From positions 1,815 through 58,077 of the forward strand of contig NZ_KE386603.1 in the NCBI RefSeq assembly GCF_000427905.1: DNA of 56,263 bases. Reading direction: 5' to 3'. Source of the stretch: Thermocrispum agreste DSM 44070 (lineage in GTDB: Bacteria; Actinomycetota; Actinomycetes; Mycobacteriales; Pseudonocardiaceae). Made by a program: the position numbers and the translations under genes. The notes beneath the pieces were generated by a model, which was given only the letters and a program-made list of their open reading frames with translations, was not told where the DNA came from and did no database searches. This document shows, piece by piece, positions 21,401 to 33,400 of this stretch; within the stretch, counting starts at the first letter, position 1, and every line of letters begins with the position of its first letter.

Positions 21401-24400
21401 TGTCATCGATCCGGTGGGACAACGTTATGCCCAGTTGCACCCCGCCAATGAATATCGCATGGTGCCCTTCGTCTGGCCCGACCCGGGCCGGAAGATCCTG
21501 ACGCGTGCGGCCTTCGAGTCGGACGACGAAGCGCGATCGCACGCCCAGTTCCGCTACGGCCAATTGCTGGACGTTCGGCCGGGCCTGGTGCCGGAAAGTG
21601 CGTGGGGCCGCAGGGTGTGGGCTCGCATGGCTGCCGAATCGCTGTTGCAGGAAAGGCCGATTGCGAACGAGATCGACGATGTGCGCCAACTGCAGCATCG
21701 ATACGGCGACGCACGGTTCAGCGGTCGCGCAAGGAACCTGGAAGAAATATGGGATCGCCTGCGGAGCAGACCCGGGGACGCGGTAGCCGTCATCCAGCTC
21801 GGTCCCGACCGGAACGGTGAGATGCGGGTCGCCCACTGGCAACCGGGCGCCGGGCAGCTGACCGTGATCGACCCGGTGAACGGGCGGATCGGCGATCTGA
21901 CCCACGAGGTGGGGTATCCGTTCACGGTGCTGCGGCCCGCAGCAGCGGCGACCGAGACCCGGTTCGTCACCCAGGATCGGTTCTCCAGCGAGGAGGACGC
22001 CCGGTCGTACTTCCAGAACCGATACGGAGATCTGTTGCGGCCGCTGGCGGACCTTTCGGTGGAGAGCCTGCAGGATCGCCGGGCGCGGGCCATCGCTGCT
22101 GCCTACTCGGTGCTGCTGAACAGGGCGTTCCCGAGCGAGCGTGGCGTCGAATACCTGCGGCACTTCGCCAGGCGCGCGGACGCGGACTTCGAACAGATGC
22201 GTGTGGGCACGTGGCGGGATGTGGAGAGCTACCTGCGTGCCAGGCCGCGCGGTGGAGCGGTGATTGTCGAGCGCGGCACCGAGCACATCATCGCGCACAG
22301 GGGCAACGGTTCACGTCAGTTCGCCGTCTTCGACGTGCACCGGCAAGAGCTCGCTCGACTGCATCCCGATCAGACGGTTCGCTTCACCGAGGTGGAACTG
22401 GTCGGTCCGGGCCGGAGTTCGACGCAGCCGGCTCGTCCGACGTCGGCCGAGCCGCCGGACAACGGGGGTTCGGGGCCGAGCGGGGAACGATCCTCGACCC
22501 AGCAGAGCGAGCGGGCCTCCGTTCCTGGTGCGGAGGCTGCCCGAGAGACCACGCAGGCCTCGGACGGGGCCGCGGCAGGTACTACGAACGACCGGGGCGG
22601 CGCGGCGTCCGGCACGCGATCGATTGAGGGCGTTTCGGTCGTCACCGGGGATTCGCTGCGACCGGGGGAAAGCGCGGAGCTCTTCGATTCCCACTATGCG
22701 TGGGCCTTCGATGAGAGGGCGAACGCGGGTGTGGCCGGCTTGCCCTCCGAGCGTCAGCGCGTGCTCGGTGTGGTGGACTCGCTGCTGCTGAACGAACCGT
22801 TCTTGTCCAGGAAGCAAGTCAGCCATCTTTTGCAGCAGGCAGAGGTGGATGCGCGGTTCGAGCGCATGCGGGAGGGAACCTGGAAGCAGGTGTGGGACCA
22901 GCTGCGCGACGCTCCGCGCCCGCGGGCAGTGATCGTTCCGCATGACGGCAATCACCTGATTTTGCACCGGAACGGTCCTGATTCCCCGGTGCACGTCATC
23001 GACGTGGCGAATCGAACGTTCGGCAATCTGCCCACCGGGCAGAACGTTCGGTTCCTGACACACGAGCGGACCGAGTCCGGCGGGATCGACGGATGGCTCA
23101 CCACGGTCGACACCTGGCACGAGGATGCGGATCTGGCGTTCGCGGAGCATTACGGCAACGTCCTCGGCGAAACCCCGGCGGCAAGGCTGTCCGACGAGCG
23201 GGCACGGATTCTCGGGCTGGCGGATTCCGTGCTGCGTCGCGAGCCGTATCGCGCTGAGGAAGACCTCGCCTATCTGGCGCGAGTGAGCGAGAACCGTTTC
23301 GCGAACATGCTCTCCGGCACGTGGAGCGAGGTGCTGGGGCAATTGCGTGGCGGCTCGCAACCACGGCTGGCGATCGTTCGCGACGGTCAGCGCTACTTCT
23401 TCCTCGACCGTACCGAGGCCGGACAGGTCAGCGTGATCGATCCGATCCGAGGAGGCTACGACCGGCTGCCTGCGGACGCGGCCGACAGGACCGTCGAGTA
23501 CATGGTTCGCGACCTGGCGCAGGTCGAACATGACCGGGCGGCGCGGCCTGCCGAGTCCCACCAGGCCCTACCGCAGACCGAACCGGTGCCCCCGGCCGAG
23601 ACCACGCCGCCCGCTGAGCCCGCTTCGCGGACCGAAGCGCGCTCGGACGCTGAGGTCGCTGCCACGAACGAGAGCGACGCCCGCCACCCGGCGTCCGATG
23701 ACCAGCTGGTGCCCGAGTTCGAGCAAGCGGCCGATGTGTTCGTGACGCGGGACTGGTTCGATTCGGCCGAAGAAGCGCGCGATCATTTCCAGCTCCACTA
23801 CGGCAACATGTTCCGCCCGTTCGCGGACGTCGACGTGACGAACGTGGCGGACCGGCGGGCGAAAGCGCTGGCGATGGCGGACGCATTGACCCAGCGAAGG
23901 CCGATGTGGGAATGGGTCGACACCGATCACGTCCGGCAATGGGCTGGGAATGTGGACGCGAAGTTCGCCAATCTCAGCTCGGGGACCCTGGAGGACATCC
24001 TGGGGTACCTGTACGAAAACTCGGACGACGTCACGGGCGTGATCATCGAGGACGGTCAGAACTACGTCATCGCACACTTCAACGGCGAGGACCGGTTGAT
24101 CAACGTCATCGACGTCGTGACCGGGGAGCTCGGCACCGTGCCGAGAGACCGCGTCGTGAAGTTCATGCCGATGTCCCACGACGGGCGCACCACCCACCGG
24201 ACCGAACTCTTCGACCCGGTGTCCGACGTCGAGGGATTCGAGGACGTTCGTCAGCAGGGCGAGGCAGTCGGACCCGAGACGGAAGAAGCATCGGCACGGC
24301 AGCCTCTCGACAGTTCTGCGCGCCGGTCCGATGCCACATCGGCGGCGTCGGGGCGGGCCGGCACTGTCGGCAGCAGCCGCGGTTCGGAGGCGGCGACGGA

Positions 24401-27400
24401 AGCGCCGACAACCACGCCGCTGAACTCGTGGAGTTCTCCGGAAGGCTCGGAATCGGCGTTCGAAGCGGCGGCGGTGTGGTCACGTTCAGCGGGCGGTGAC
24501 GGGCACGAGGGCTCCGGTCAGGTCGCTGGTCCACAGGTCGGGCCGGAGGAATCGTCAAGCGCGGGCGCCGCCGGGAGTTCGCGCGAACCCGCGTCCGGTC
24601 ACGGGGCTCAGGACCCCGCGCCTCGCCGGCCGGCACTGCGGCAGGGCCCGGCGGCCGGTCCCAAGAAGGCCGTGAGATTCGACCTCCCGGAACCCGCCGC
24701 CGCGGGCGAAGATCCGCGCGTGAGCGGAAGTCCGAGCCGGTCCTTCTCGACCGACTCGGCGCAGGCGGGTACGACGGGCGGTCGTCGCGGATTGCGGTCG
24801 GCATTCACCGGCACACCCGCCATCACCGAGGAACCCGTCACCGCTTCGCCCGCGCAGGAACGCTTGTCCCCGGCGTCGGCGAGCCAGGGCACCGACACCC
24901 GTACCGGACCGTCCGGCGAGCCCACGCCAGAGCCGGAGGACACCGCGGCCGGTCTCGGCATCGCATGGGAGTCCGACGGTTCGTCTGCTGCTCCCTCGGG
25001 TGCGGAAGCTCAGGATGGCGCGAGGCCCGGCACTCGTCCGGCCGACCCGGCGGGGCAGGACGCTCCCACGGCCGAGACCGAGGGCGAGCGCCGGGGCGAG
25101 CCGTCGGATGAATCGCCCGACTCGGACGACGACCAGTCCGGGCTGGCGAATTCGCCGTTCGTCACGCGGGACCGGCTGGGGACGCAGCAGGCGGCGTCGT
25201 ACTTCCAGGACCGCTACCGCCGGGTGTTGGAGCAGCTGGAGGACGTCGTGGCTGGGAGCCGGGACGGCCGTACTCAGGTTGCCGCGCTGGCGGAGCTGCT
25301 GACTCAGAGATCGGGGGTCGGCAGCCGGGTCGATCTGTCCGGGGTGCGGAGCCGGGTGGCGAATGCCGACGCGTGGTTCGCGCGCATGCGGCCGGGCCAG
25401 TTGACCTCGGTATTGGAGGACATCCGAAACGAGTGGAACGACGAGCTGGCCGTCATCCGTTATGGCGAGGGCGCGGAGGAAACCCATCTCGTCCTGCACC
25501 GGCTCGGCAACGGAATGATCGACGTCATCGATGTGGCCGGCAGGACGTTGGGCAACCTGCCTGACCGCACGGATGTGTGGGTCATGACGGGCGAACAGCT
25601 CGCCGAGCACGGCGACGGCGCCACCTCCACGGAGCCGGGTACCGGGCGTGCACCCGGCGAGGCTCCAACGGGCGGTAGCGGCATCACCGCCCGAGACGGC
25701 GCCGACGCGACAGTTGCGAGATCGGCGCCGGAAGTGCCCGCGTCGGCCGGCGGCACGACGCGCCCTGGGCCGGTCACGCACACCGACACGACCACACCAC
25801 TGACGGGTCAGGAATCCGCTGGATCCGGCTCAGGCGAGCCGGTGCGGTCCACCGGTGATCAGGGGCCGGTCGAGCTGGTGGCGTGGGACTCGCTGTCACC
25901 GGAAGAGCGGAAGCCGGTGTTCGACACCCGTTACAAGCAGATGTTCGATACCGAGACGAACGCGGCGGCGAAGCACTTGCCGTTGGGTCGTGCACGGATC
26001 TTGGGTCTGGTGGACTCGTTCCTGCTGAACCGGCCATTCCCGTCCGAGCAGTCGGTCGCGCATCTGTTGCGAGCGGTGGAACACGACGCCCGGTTCGAGC
26101 GCATGCGGACAGGTTCGTGGGGCGAGGTGTGGGATTTCCTGCGGGGCGGTCACGGGCCACGTGTCGTGGTGGTTCCCGATCGGAACGACTTCCTGCTCTT
26201 GCATCGTAAGGATGCTGGTGACCCGGTCCATGTGATCGATCCGACCGGCCGCCGGTTCGGCCGGCTGCCCGAAGGCGAGCCCGTCCACTTCCTGCCCCAG
26301 CAACTGACGGAGTCGGGCGCCGTGGAGGGCCTGATAAGGACCCAGGACTCGTTCCTGGACGCCGCATTCGCGAAGGAAGAATTCACGAGCCGCTACGAGT
26401 GGGTGTTCGACGAAACCCCCATCACTCGGATTTCGGATGTGCAGCAGCGCGCCCTCGGGGTCGCGGATTCCTTGGTGCAACGCAAGTCGTTCTCGGGGAT
26501 GGCTGACGTCGGCTATCTCAAGGACGCTGCCGAGCACCGGTTCCAGGGCATGAGCCATGGGCCGTGGAGTGACGTCTGGAACTTCCTGCGGGGCACCGAC
26601 CGGGGCGCGGTGATCGTCGAGAACGGTCAACAATACGTGGTCTTGCACAAGGACCGTTCCGGACACATCAACGTGATCGACCCCTCGGGAACCGGCGCAT
26701 TCGGCCGCTTGCCAGTCGATCCGAGCGTGCGTTACCTGACCCGTGACCGGGCACAGTTCGACCACGATCGAACCAGCTACCGCACCACGTCCGGCGACGA
26801 ACCCGGTGGTCTCCCGACCGGCCGCGACTCTGCGCACGGGGGTGGCGGCACCTCGGCAGGGTCCGGTGCCGGGAGCCGGGGAGAGTCGCCTGCCGGCACG
26901 TCGAGTCGTGCTGCGCAGCCCGCGACATCTCCGCAGCGCGGGTTCCGTAGCGAATTTGGCGGCGATTCGGCAACCAGTCGGGAGTCACGAACTGCGGCGA
27001 TCGTCCAGGAGATCGCCGAACACCGGAACAAGTGGCATCGCCTGTATCTGTGGCCGCGCGACGTGCGCTATGCGGAGCGGTATTACCGCGACAACCCCGG
27101 TGAGATGTACGACCGCGAGAAGTCGCGTGGTTTCCAAGCGCGGTTGGAGCGCGCTTACGAGGAGGTCTTGCTCACCGGCGGGGTGACCAAGCTCTCGGTC
27201 GACTGGTACAAGCATGCGCACCGTCTGGTCACCGGTGAGTCCGGCGAACAATTGATGTGGAACGAGATTGGTGGAGAATTCCCGGTTTTCGGCACGAAGA
27301 TTGCGCCGGACGTCTTCGATGAAGTCATTGCCGGTCGGCCATTGGTGTTGCCCGCCGAGGTGTGGGAAAAAAGCGGCGCGTCCAACGTGGTTCCGTTGGT

Positions 27401-30400
27401 TGTCGCAAGGGAGCAGCAGCCCGGAGAAATCTGGTACGAGGTGAACTACGGCGAACGTGAGGTCGTAACCATTCTCGAGGACTTGTTCGCCGAGTTCAAC
27501 CGCGGGATCGACGACGCGCGATCGGACTCCGAGCGGTTGCGGGCGATCGCCCAGGTGGTGCGAGCCACGCACATCGTTCATCCCTTCCAGGACACCAACG
27601 GCCGGCTCAACTTGCACCTGATGCTGCCGGCGTTGCTCGTCGGGCACGGTTTCCGACCGATGCCGGCGAAGGACCTGGTTGAACTGTTCGACGGTAGCCG
27701 GCCGCTCGGTGAGACGGTGCAGGCGCTGGAGAAGGCGCAACACACGGATTTCTGGCATGGCCGGCGAATGCGGGCGAGCAAGAGAGAATACGACTCCGAC
27801 AGCGACGCCGAAGCGTACCGGGGCGAAGACGCTTCCCACGCCGACCAAGGACGGGACGGCCGGTCGGGGAAGCTGACCCATCCGGAAGTATCCGATGCGA
27901 AAGCAGAAGCTGTGCGTATCCTCGAGGGCATCGGATACGCAGCCCCGGTCGCCACCTGGTGGCAGTTCCAGCAATTCCGCGATCTTGTGGCTTATCAGTA
28001 CCTGTCGAAGGGACGTGACGAAGCAGTCGAGTTGGCCGCCCAGCTGGCCCGCCGGCCCGACATTGCGCCCGATCCTATTGCGGTGCTTCCGTGGGACTTC
28101 CTGGTGAAGGCCGCCGTCGACGAGCTCGAGGCGATCAGCGAAATGACCCGGCGGATCGTGGAGGGGCCAGCTTCAGAAGCAATTGCCGCGGCGATCGATG
28201 AGCGCGGTGCTCCGCGTATTCCTGAGGACGACCCGAGGCGTGCAGGCCTCACGAAAGTAATAGCGTCCGCGCTCAGGTTCGGTGCGGTCGAGTTCACGTT
28301 CGAGGACTTCGTTTCGGGCAGGCGTGCGGCCAGGAACATCACCACGATGATCATGTCGGATACGGATGTGTCGGCGGCCGTGCTGCTGAGGGAACTCGCG
28401 TCTGCGCCTGAGCACGAGTGGCCGCACCGTCAAGCGGACCTCTCGCGCTGGACGAAGTACGCCGCGGCCGAGGGTTCGAGTGCCGGGGGCGAGCGCGGGG
28501 CATCAGGTGTCGGTGGTGGGCCCGGCGCGTCCTTGCCGGGTGGAGCTGGAGGGCCCACGCACGCTGAGCCCGCAGCCGTGTTGTCGGCGGAGGACACCGG
28601 TGGGCCGGCACCCGCAGAGGTGGTCTCGTCCGACTCGTCCGCCCTGGATGTTCGACGAGGCGAACAGTTCCACGCGGCCGACCCCGTCCCCGGCTCGGGA
28701 GTCGAAGACGCGCATGCCTCGCCGGCAGGCGGCTCACCGCGGATCGAGGTGGTGTCGTGGGATTCGGTGCCGGAGGGTGACCGGGCGGAGCTGTTCAACG
28801 AGCGATACGGGTGGGCGTTCGATGAAGAGTCGAATGTCGCCGCAAGGCTGTACCCGGACGTCGCCAGGGCCTTCGGTCTCGTGGACTCCTTGTTGCTGGA
28901 GCGGCCCCTCTCACCGGAGGGGCTGTCGCATCTGGTCCGCAAGGCGGAGATCCACGCGCGGCGGGAACGCATGCGGGAGGGCACTTGGGACCAGGTGTGG
29001 GAGTTCTTGCGGGGTGGTTCGGGACCGCGCGCCGTGGTGGCCGCCCAGGGCAAGAACTATCTGATCTTGCATCGCAAGGATGCCGGTGGCCCGGTTCACG
29101 TGATCGATCCGAAGGGTCCTGGGTTCGGTCGGCTGCCTGCTGGGGAGAACGTGCGGTTCAGCACGCATCAGGTGACCGCGTCGGGTGCGGTGGACGGCTG
29201 GCTGACGACGAGGGACTTGTTCGTGAGCGACAGCCACGCGGAGTTGGCTTTCGATCTGCGTTACGGGTGGGCGTTCGACGGGAATGCCGCCGCACAGCTG
29301 GAAGGTGCCGCGCGGGCGTTGGGGATCGCGGACTCGCTGGCCCGGCGCACGGCCTTCCGGGAGAGGAGCGAGGTCGAGCGCTACGAGGCGTTGGCCGCTG
29401 ACCGTTTCGCGGCGATGACCAATGGGCCGTGGGCCGACGTCTGGCCGCACTTGACCGACACCCGGAGTGCGGTGATCGTCCGGAACGGCGAAGGTTACGT
29501 GATCCTCCATCGAGAGCGTTCCGGGCGCATCGACGTGATCGACCCGGAGGCCGGTGGTTTCGGCCGGCTGCCCCTCAGTTCGCGGGTCGAATTCCTGGCT
29601 CGCACGCCGACGCAGGTGGAGCAGGACCGCGCCGGACATGGGGGCGTCTCCGGCCGAGCGTCCGATGGGCAGACCGCTGACGTCAGCGTCCGTCCGGATC
29701 TCGGTGAGTCCGCGGCAGCCGGTGACGAGGCGCCCGGCCGGGACGGTGCGGATGCGCCGTCGTCCCAGGGCTTGGGCGGTGGGGTCGGTGTCGGTTTGCA
29801 GGGAGGGGTCGCCGGGTTGCAGTACGGGGAGCCGGCGGGTGTGCTGTCGGCGGAGCGGGCAGGTGGGCTGGGTGCGGGTGAGGTGGTGGTGTGGGAGCGG
29901 TTTGCCTCGCGGGAGGCGGCGCAGCGGTTCTTCAGTGATGTGTACGGCGAGCTGCTGGCTGGGTTGCGGTCGCGGGTCGGCGAGTCGCTGCAGGACTGCC
30001 TGGAGAGGGTGGTGCAGGCGGCGTTCGCGCTGTGGGAGGGCAGGCCGTATCTGGCCAGTGGTGAGGGTGTGGCCCAGGCGGTGGGGGACGTCAATCAGCT
30101 GCTCGGCGAGACGATGCGATGGGTGGAGGGTGACGACCCGGCTCGGGTGATTGTCGACGAGCTGCAGCGCCAGCCGGGTGAGCAGGCGATGGGGGTCGCC
30201 TACTACGCGCCTGCCGATCCCGGCCAGGTCGGGCATTTCGTGCTGGCGCACCGCGACCCGCAGGGGCGGGTGGTGATCGTGGACGTGGCCAACCAGCAGA
30301 TCGGCACCCTCGACACCGCGGCCAACACCACCGCGAACTGGTTGTCCGGCCGCATCGGATATGCCCCCATCGACCCCGACTTCTTCGGTGGTCCGCATGC

Positions 30401-33400
30401 CGCCACCCCACCCACGCACCCTTCACCACCCACCGGCCAACCGGGGCATCCCGTCGACGCCCCCAACCTCCGCGGCGGAGCAGACACCTCGGGCACGCAG
30501 CCCGCCGACGTCGTCGACGCACAGACCGGTGACGTCACCTCAGCGGCCGAGAACACTTCGGCCGGTGAGGTGCCGTCGGCGGATCGGTCTGAGGCGGACG
30601 GGTCGGGTTCTGGTGGGGAGCGGTCGGGCGACCCGTCGCCGGAGGAGCAGGGCGACGGGGCCTCGGCAGTCGACCACGGCAACCAGGAGCCAGCCGGCGC
30701 GCACGACACCGAGCAGGCTGCGCCCGCGCAGCATCCGGCAGACGGTCCGGCCGTGGGGCAGACCTCGCCTCAGCTGCCGTGGCGCCGGTTGCCCGTGTGG
30801 ATGGACGACGTGTCCGAGATCCTGGACGCGCGCATCCGATGGGGGGATCTGGAAAGCTCGCGGATCTTCAACCGGGTGATGTCGGACTGGCGGCTGGTCA
30901 GGTTCCCCGAACCCCAGGTGTTCGCGCCGGTCCGTGACATCGAGGAGGTCTACGGCGTGCTGCGGCAGCAGCCGGACAAAGTCGGCGGAGCGATCGTGCT
31001 GACGGCCAAGCCGGCTGGCCAACTGCGGGCGTTGATGGTGTTCCAGAACGCGTTCGGGGAGATCACGACACATCCTGAAGGCGTCAGGCCCGATTTCGGG
31101 GGGCCCGGCGACCTCTACGCGTACGTGGTACGCGATTGGGATGACGTTGTCGGCTCACGTGACGCGAATGCGTACCAGGTGCCGGACGTGTGGAGCGAGG
31201 AGTATCACTCCATCGGTGTGGTGGACGTGCTCGACTACGGCACGAATCAGGACGTGGACAACCGTGGTCCGTTGCGCAGCCAGTTGACCCGGATCGTCGG
31301 CGAATCCGCAGTGCGCGCCCTGGAAGGACAGCGGGTGCCGTTGCTTTCGGTGGCTCCGTCGGACGTGGTCTCGAGCCTGCACCAGCTGAACGAACGGGAT
31401 TTCAAGGTCGCTGTGGTCGCCGGGTTGCGCACCGACGTGTGGGACCGGTCGTTCGTCGACACCTGGACCATCCGGCCTGGCGACGATCTGCCGACGGCGA
31501 CCGAGCTCGGTGGCGAAGCCGAGTGGTTCTACGTGTTCGCGCTGGATTCCTCGGGTGAATCCATCCCGATGGAGCACTACACGGCGCAGATCGACCACGG
31601 TGAAACGGCACCAACCGCCACCGGCCAGGCGCCGGTTCGCTGGCGGGAGCCGATCACCGACGCGACGCTCGAACGCGCAACCACGGACGAGGCCAGCCGG
31701 GTGAGCCTTGAGCGAGCTCAGCGCGTCTGGGCCCTTAGCGGCAGACCCTGGCCCAGCGAATTCGCCCCAGTGGGTGAAGGCGCCTCGCCGGTTGACCGAA
31801 CGGCCATCGAACGGTCCATACGCGCCGGGCTCACCGAGAGCTCCGGTGGGGTGGTTGCCGGAGTCGCGGTCGGTGTCTACGGCGGCGGCGTGACGCGCAC
31901 GTGGGTGATCAAAGGCATGGCGGCCGGCGATTCCCTCGAGATGGCGGTGATCTTCGCCGACGGCACCGAGCGGAGCCTCAGCGAGGTCGACTTCGGTGAG
32001 CCACAGGGGATCTACCTTTACGCAGCTGTGGCCGGGGTGACCGCTGTGGGGGCGATGAATCACGGCGCGAATGATCGGTTGCCACCGTGGCATCCCTCGA
32101 TCCGCTCGCTGGGGGTGATGTCCGTGGCCAATGACGGCACCCACCCCGAGGTGGCCCACTGGATTCACCGGACGCTGGGCGACCGCGCTACGCCTGAGGT
32201 CCTGGCGGCCACCGAAGCACACCTCTTTGCCACCGAGCGGGCCGACGCCGACGCTGTGCTGCAGAATCTGGTCGATCGGGAGGACTTCGGTGGCGCATTG
32301 CTCGCGCGGGTGCGGGTCGACGATTGGAACCGGTGGTTCGCCGACAGCTGGTTGATCGAACCCGGTCAGGATCGACCGCGGTTGCGAGAGCTCGCCGAGG
32401 ACGGCGCGTTCTTCGCGTTCGCGGTCGACGACCGGGGGAACCCGTTACCCCTCGACGCCCTCACGTTGCCTGCGGACCACAGTGCGTCGGCAACCGTGGC
32501 CGGCGCGCGCGGCGATGAGCAGCAGGTGGTGATGCGGGGGCCGGTCACCGCCGACATGCTGCAGTGGGCGGCCGACACCAACCCCGCCAGCGCCAGGAAT
32601 CTGGAGCGTGCCCAGTCATGGTGGCGGCTGACCGGGGCGCCGTGGCCGGTGGAGTTCGGTCCGGTCCACGGCAAGGAGGCGATCAGCCGCTTCCTGGAGA
32701 GCGGAGGGCCGCGCGTCGCGAAAGAGACCACCGCCATCGTGGTGAGCATCGACGGGGACACCGTCGGCGCGTGGCTCGTCGGCGCACGGGTCGACGCCAA
32801 CACGGTGGAGCCGCAGGTGTACTTCCCGGACGGCACCGCGCGCCCGCTGGCAGAAGTCGACATGGGGGAACCGCACCAGCTTTACATGTATGCGCACACC
32901 GGCGGCAAGACCAGCTGGGGTGGGGCCGAGTCCCAGCAGCCGCGCCCTGATCTGTTCACCGTCAACCCCGATTCGCCGGATGCGCCACCTCGCTATGGCG
33001 ACGGTCTCTCGCTTGGGCTGCGCGATGTGCTCGCGTTCGGCAGCAACCGGGAAAGGGTCGAAGAGGCACTGGCCGCCGTGCACGGGGATCTTTCGGCCAT
33101 CCGGGACAGCGACGCCTTCCGAGCCGACTTCGTGTCGGTGGACCCGAGCGCTGTTCACGAGGTTTTACGCGGCCTGGCGGAAGACTCCGCTGTCGCGGTC
33201 GTCGTGCGCGATTGGATCGACCATTGGAATCGCCGATACCTCGACGCGTGGGCCGTCACGTCGGAGGACATCGCCTCGGGCACATTGCCGCAGCTGCACG
33301 ATCTCAGCCGGCCGGGCGGGTACTACCTGTACGCGGCAGACCACAGCGGGGAGCCCATTTCCATCGAACTGCTGAATCCGCCGCCGTACGGGCGGTCGTG

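Larger units (their letters stand above)
20281..30395 (+). repeat. Thirteen papain-like repeat modules, about 150 residues each
   Basis: Module starts: 20281, 21018, 21490, 21960, 22632, 23092, 23735, 25155, 25868, 26333, 28744, 29203 and 29877. The shared pattern is D-x-F followed by F-x-x-R-Y-G, a helix with L-G-x-x-D-S-L-L, R-F-x-x-M-x-x-G-T-W-x-x-V, then strands with I-L-H-R, V-I-D-P and G-R-L-P-x-x-x-x-V-R-F. The order helix, then His strand, then Asp strand matches the papain-fold toxin (Tox-PL) layout, but modules 1-12 lack a Cys at the start of the helix. Several modules sit in tight pairs (5-6, 9-10, 11-12), suggesting duplication of two-module units. The papain-like assignment is an inference from motif order. 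Confidence 0.65.
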
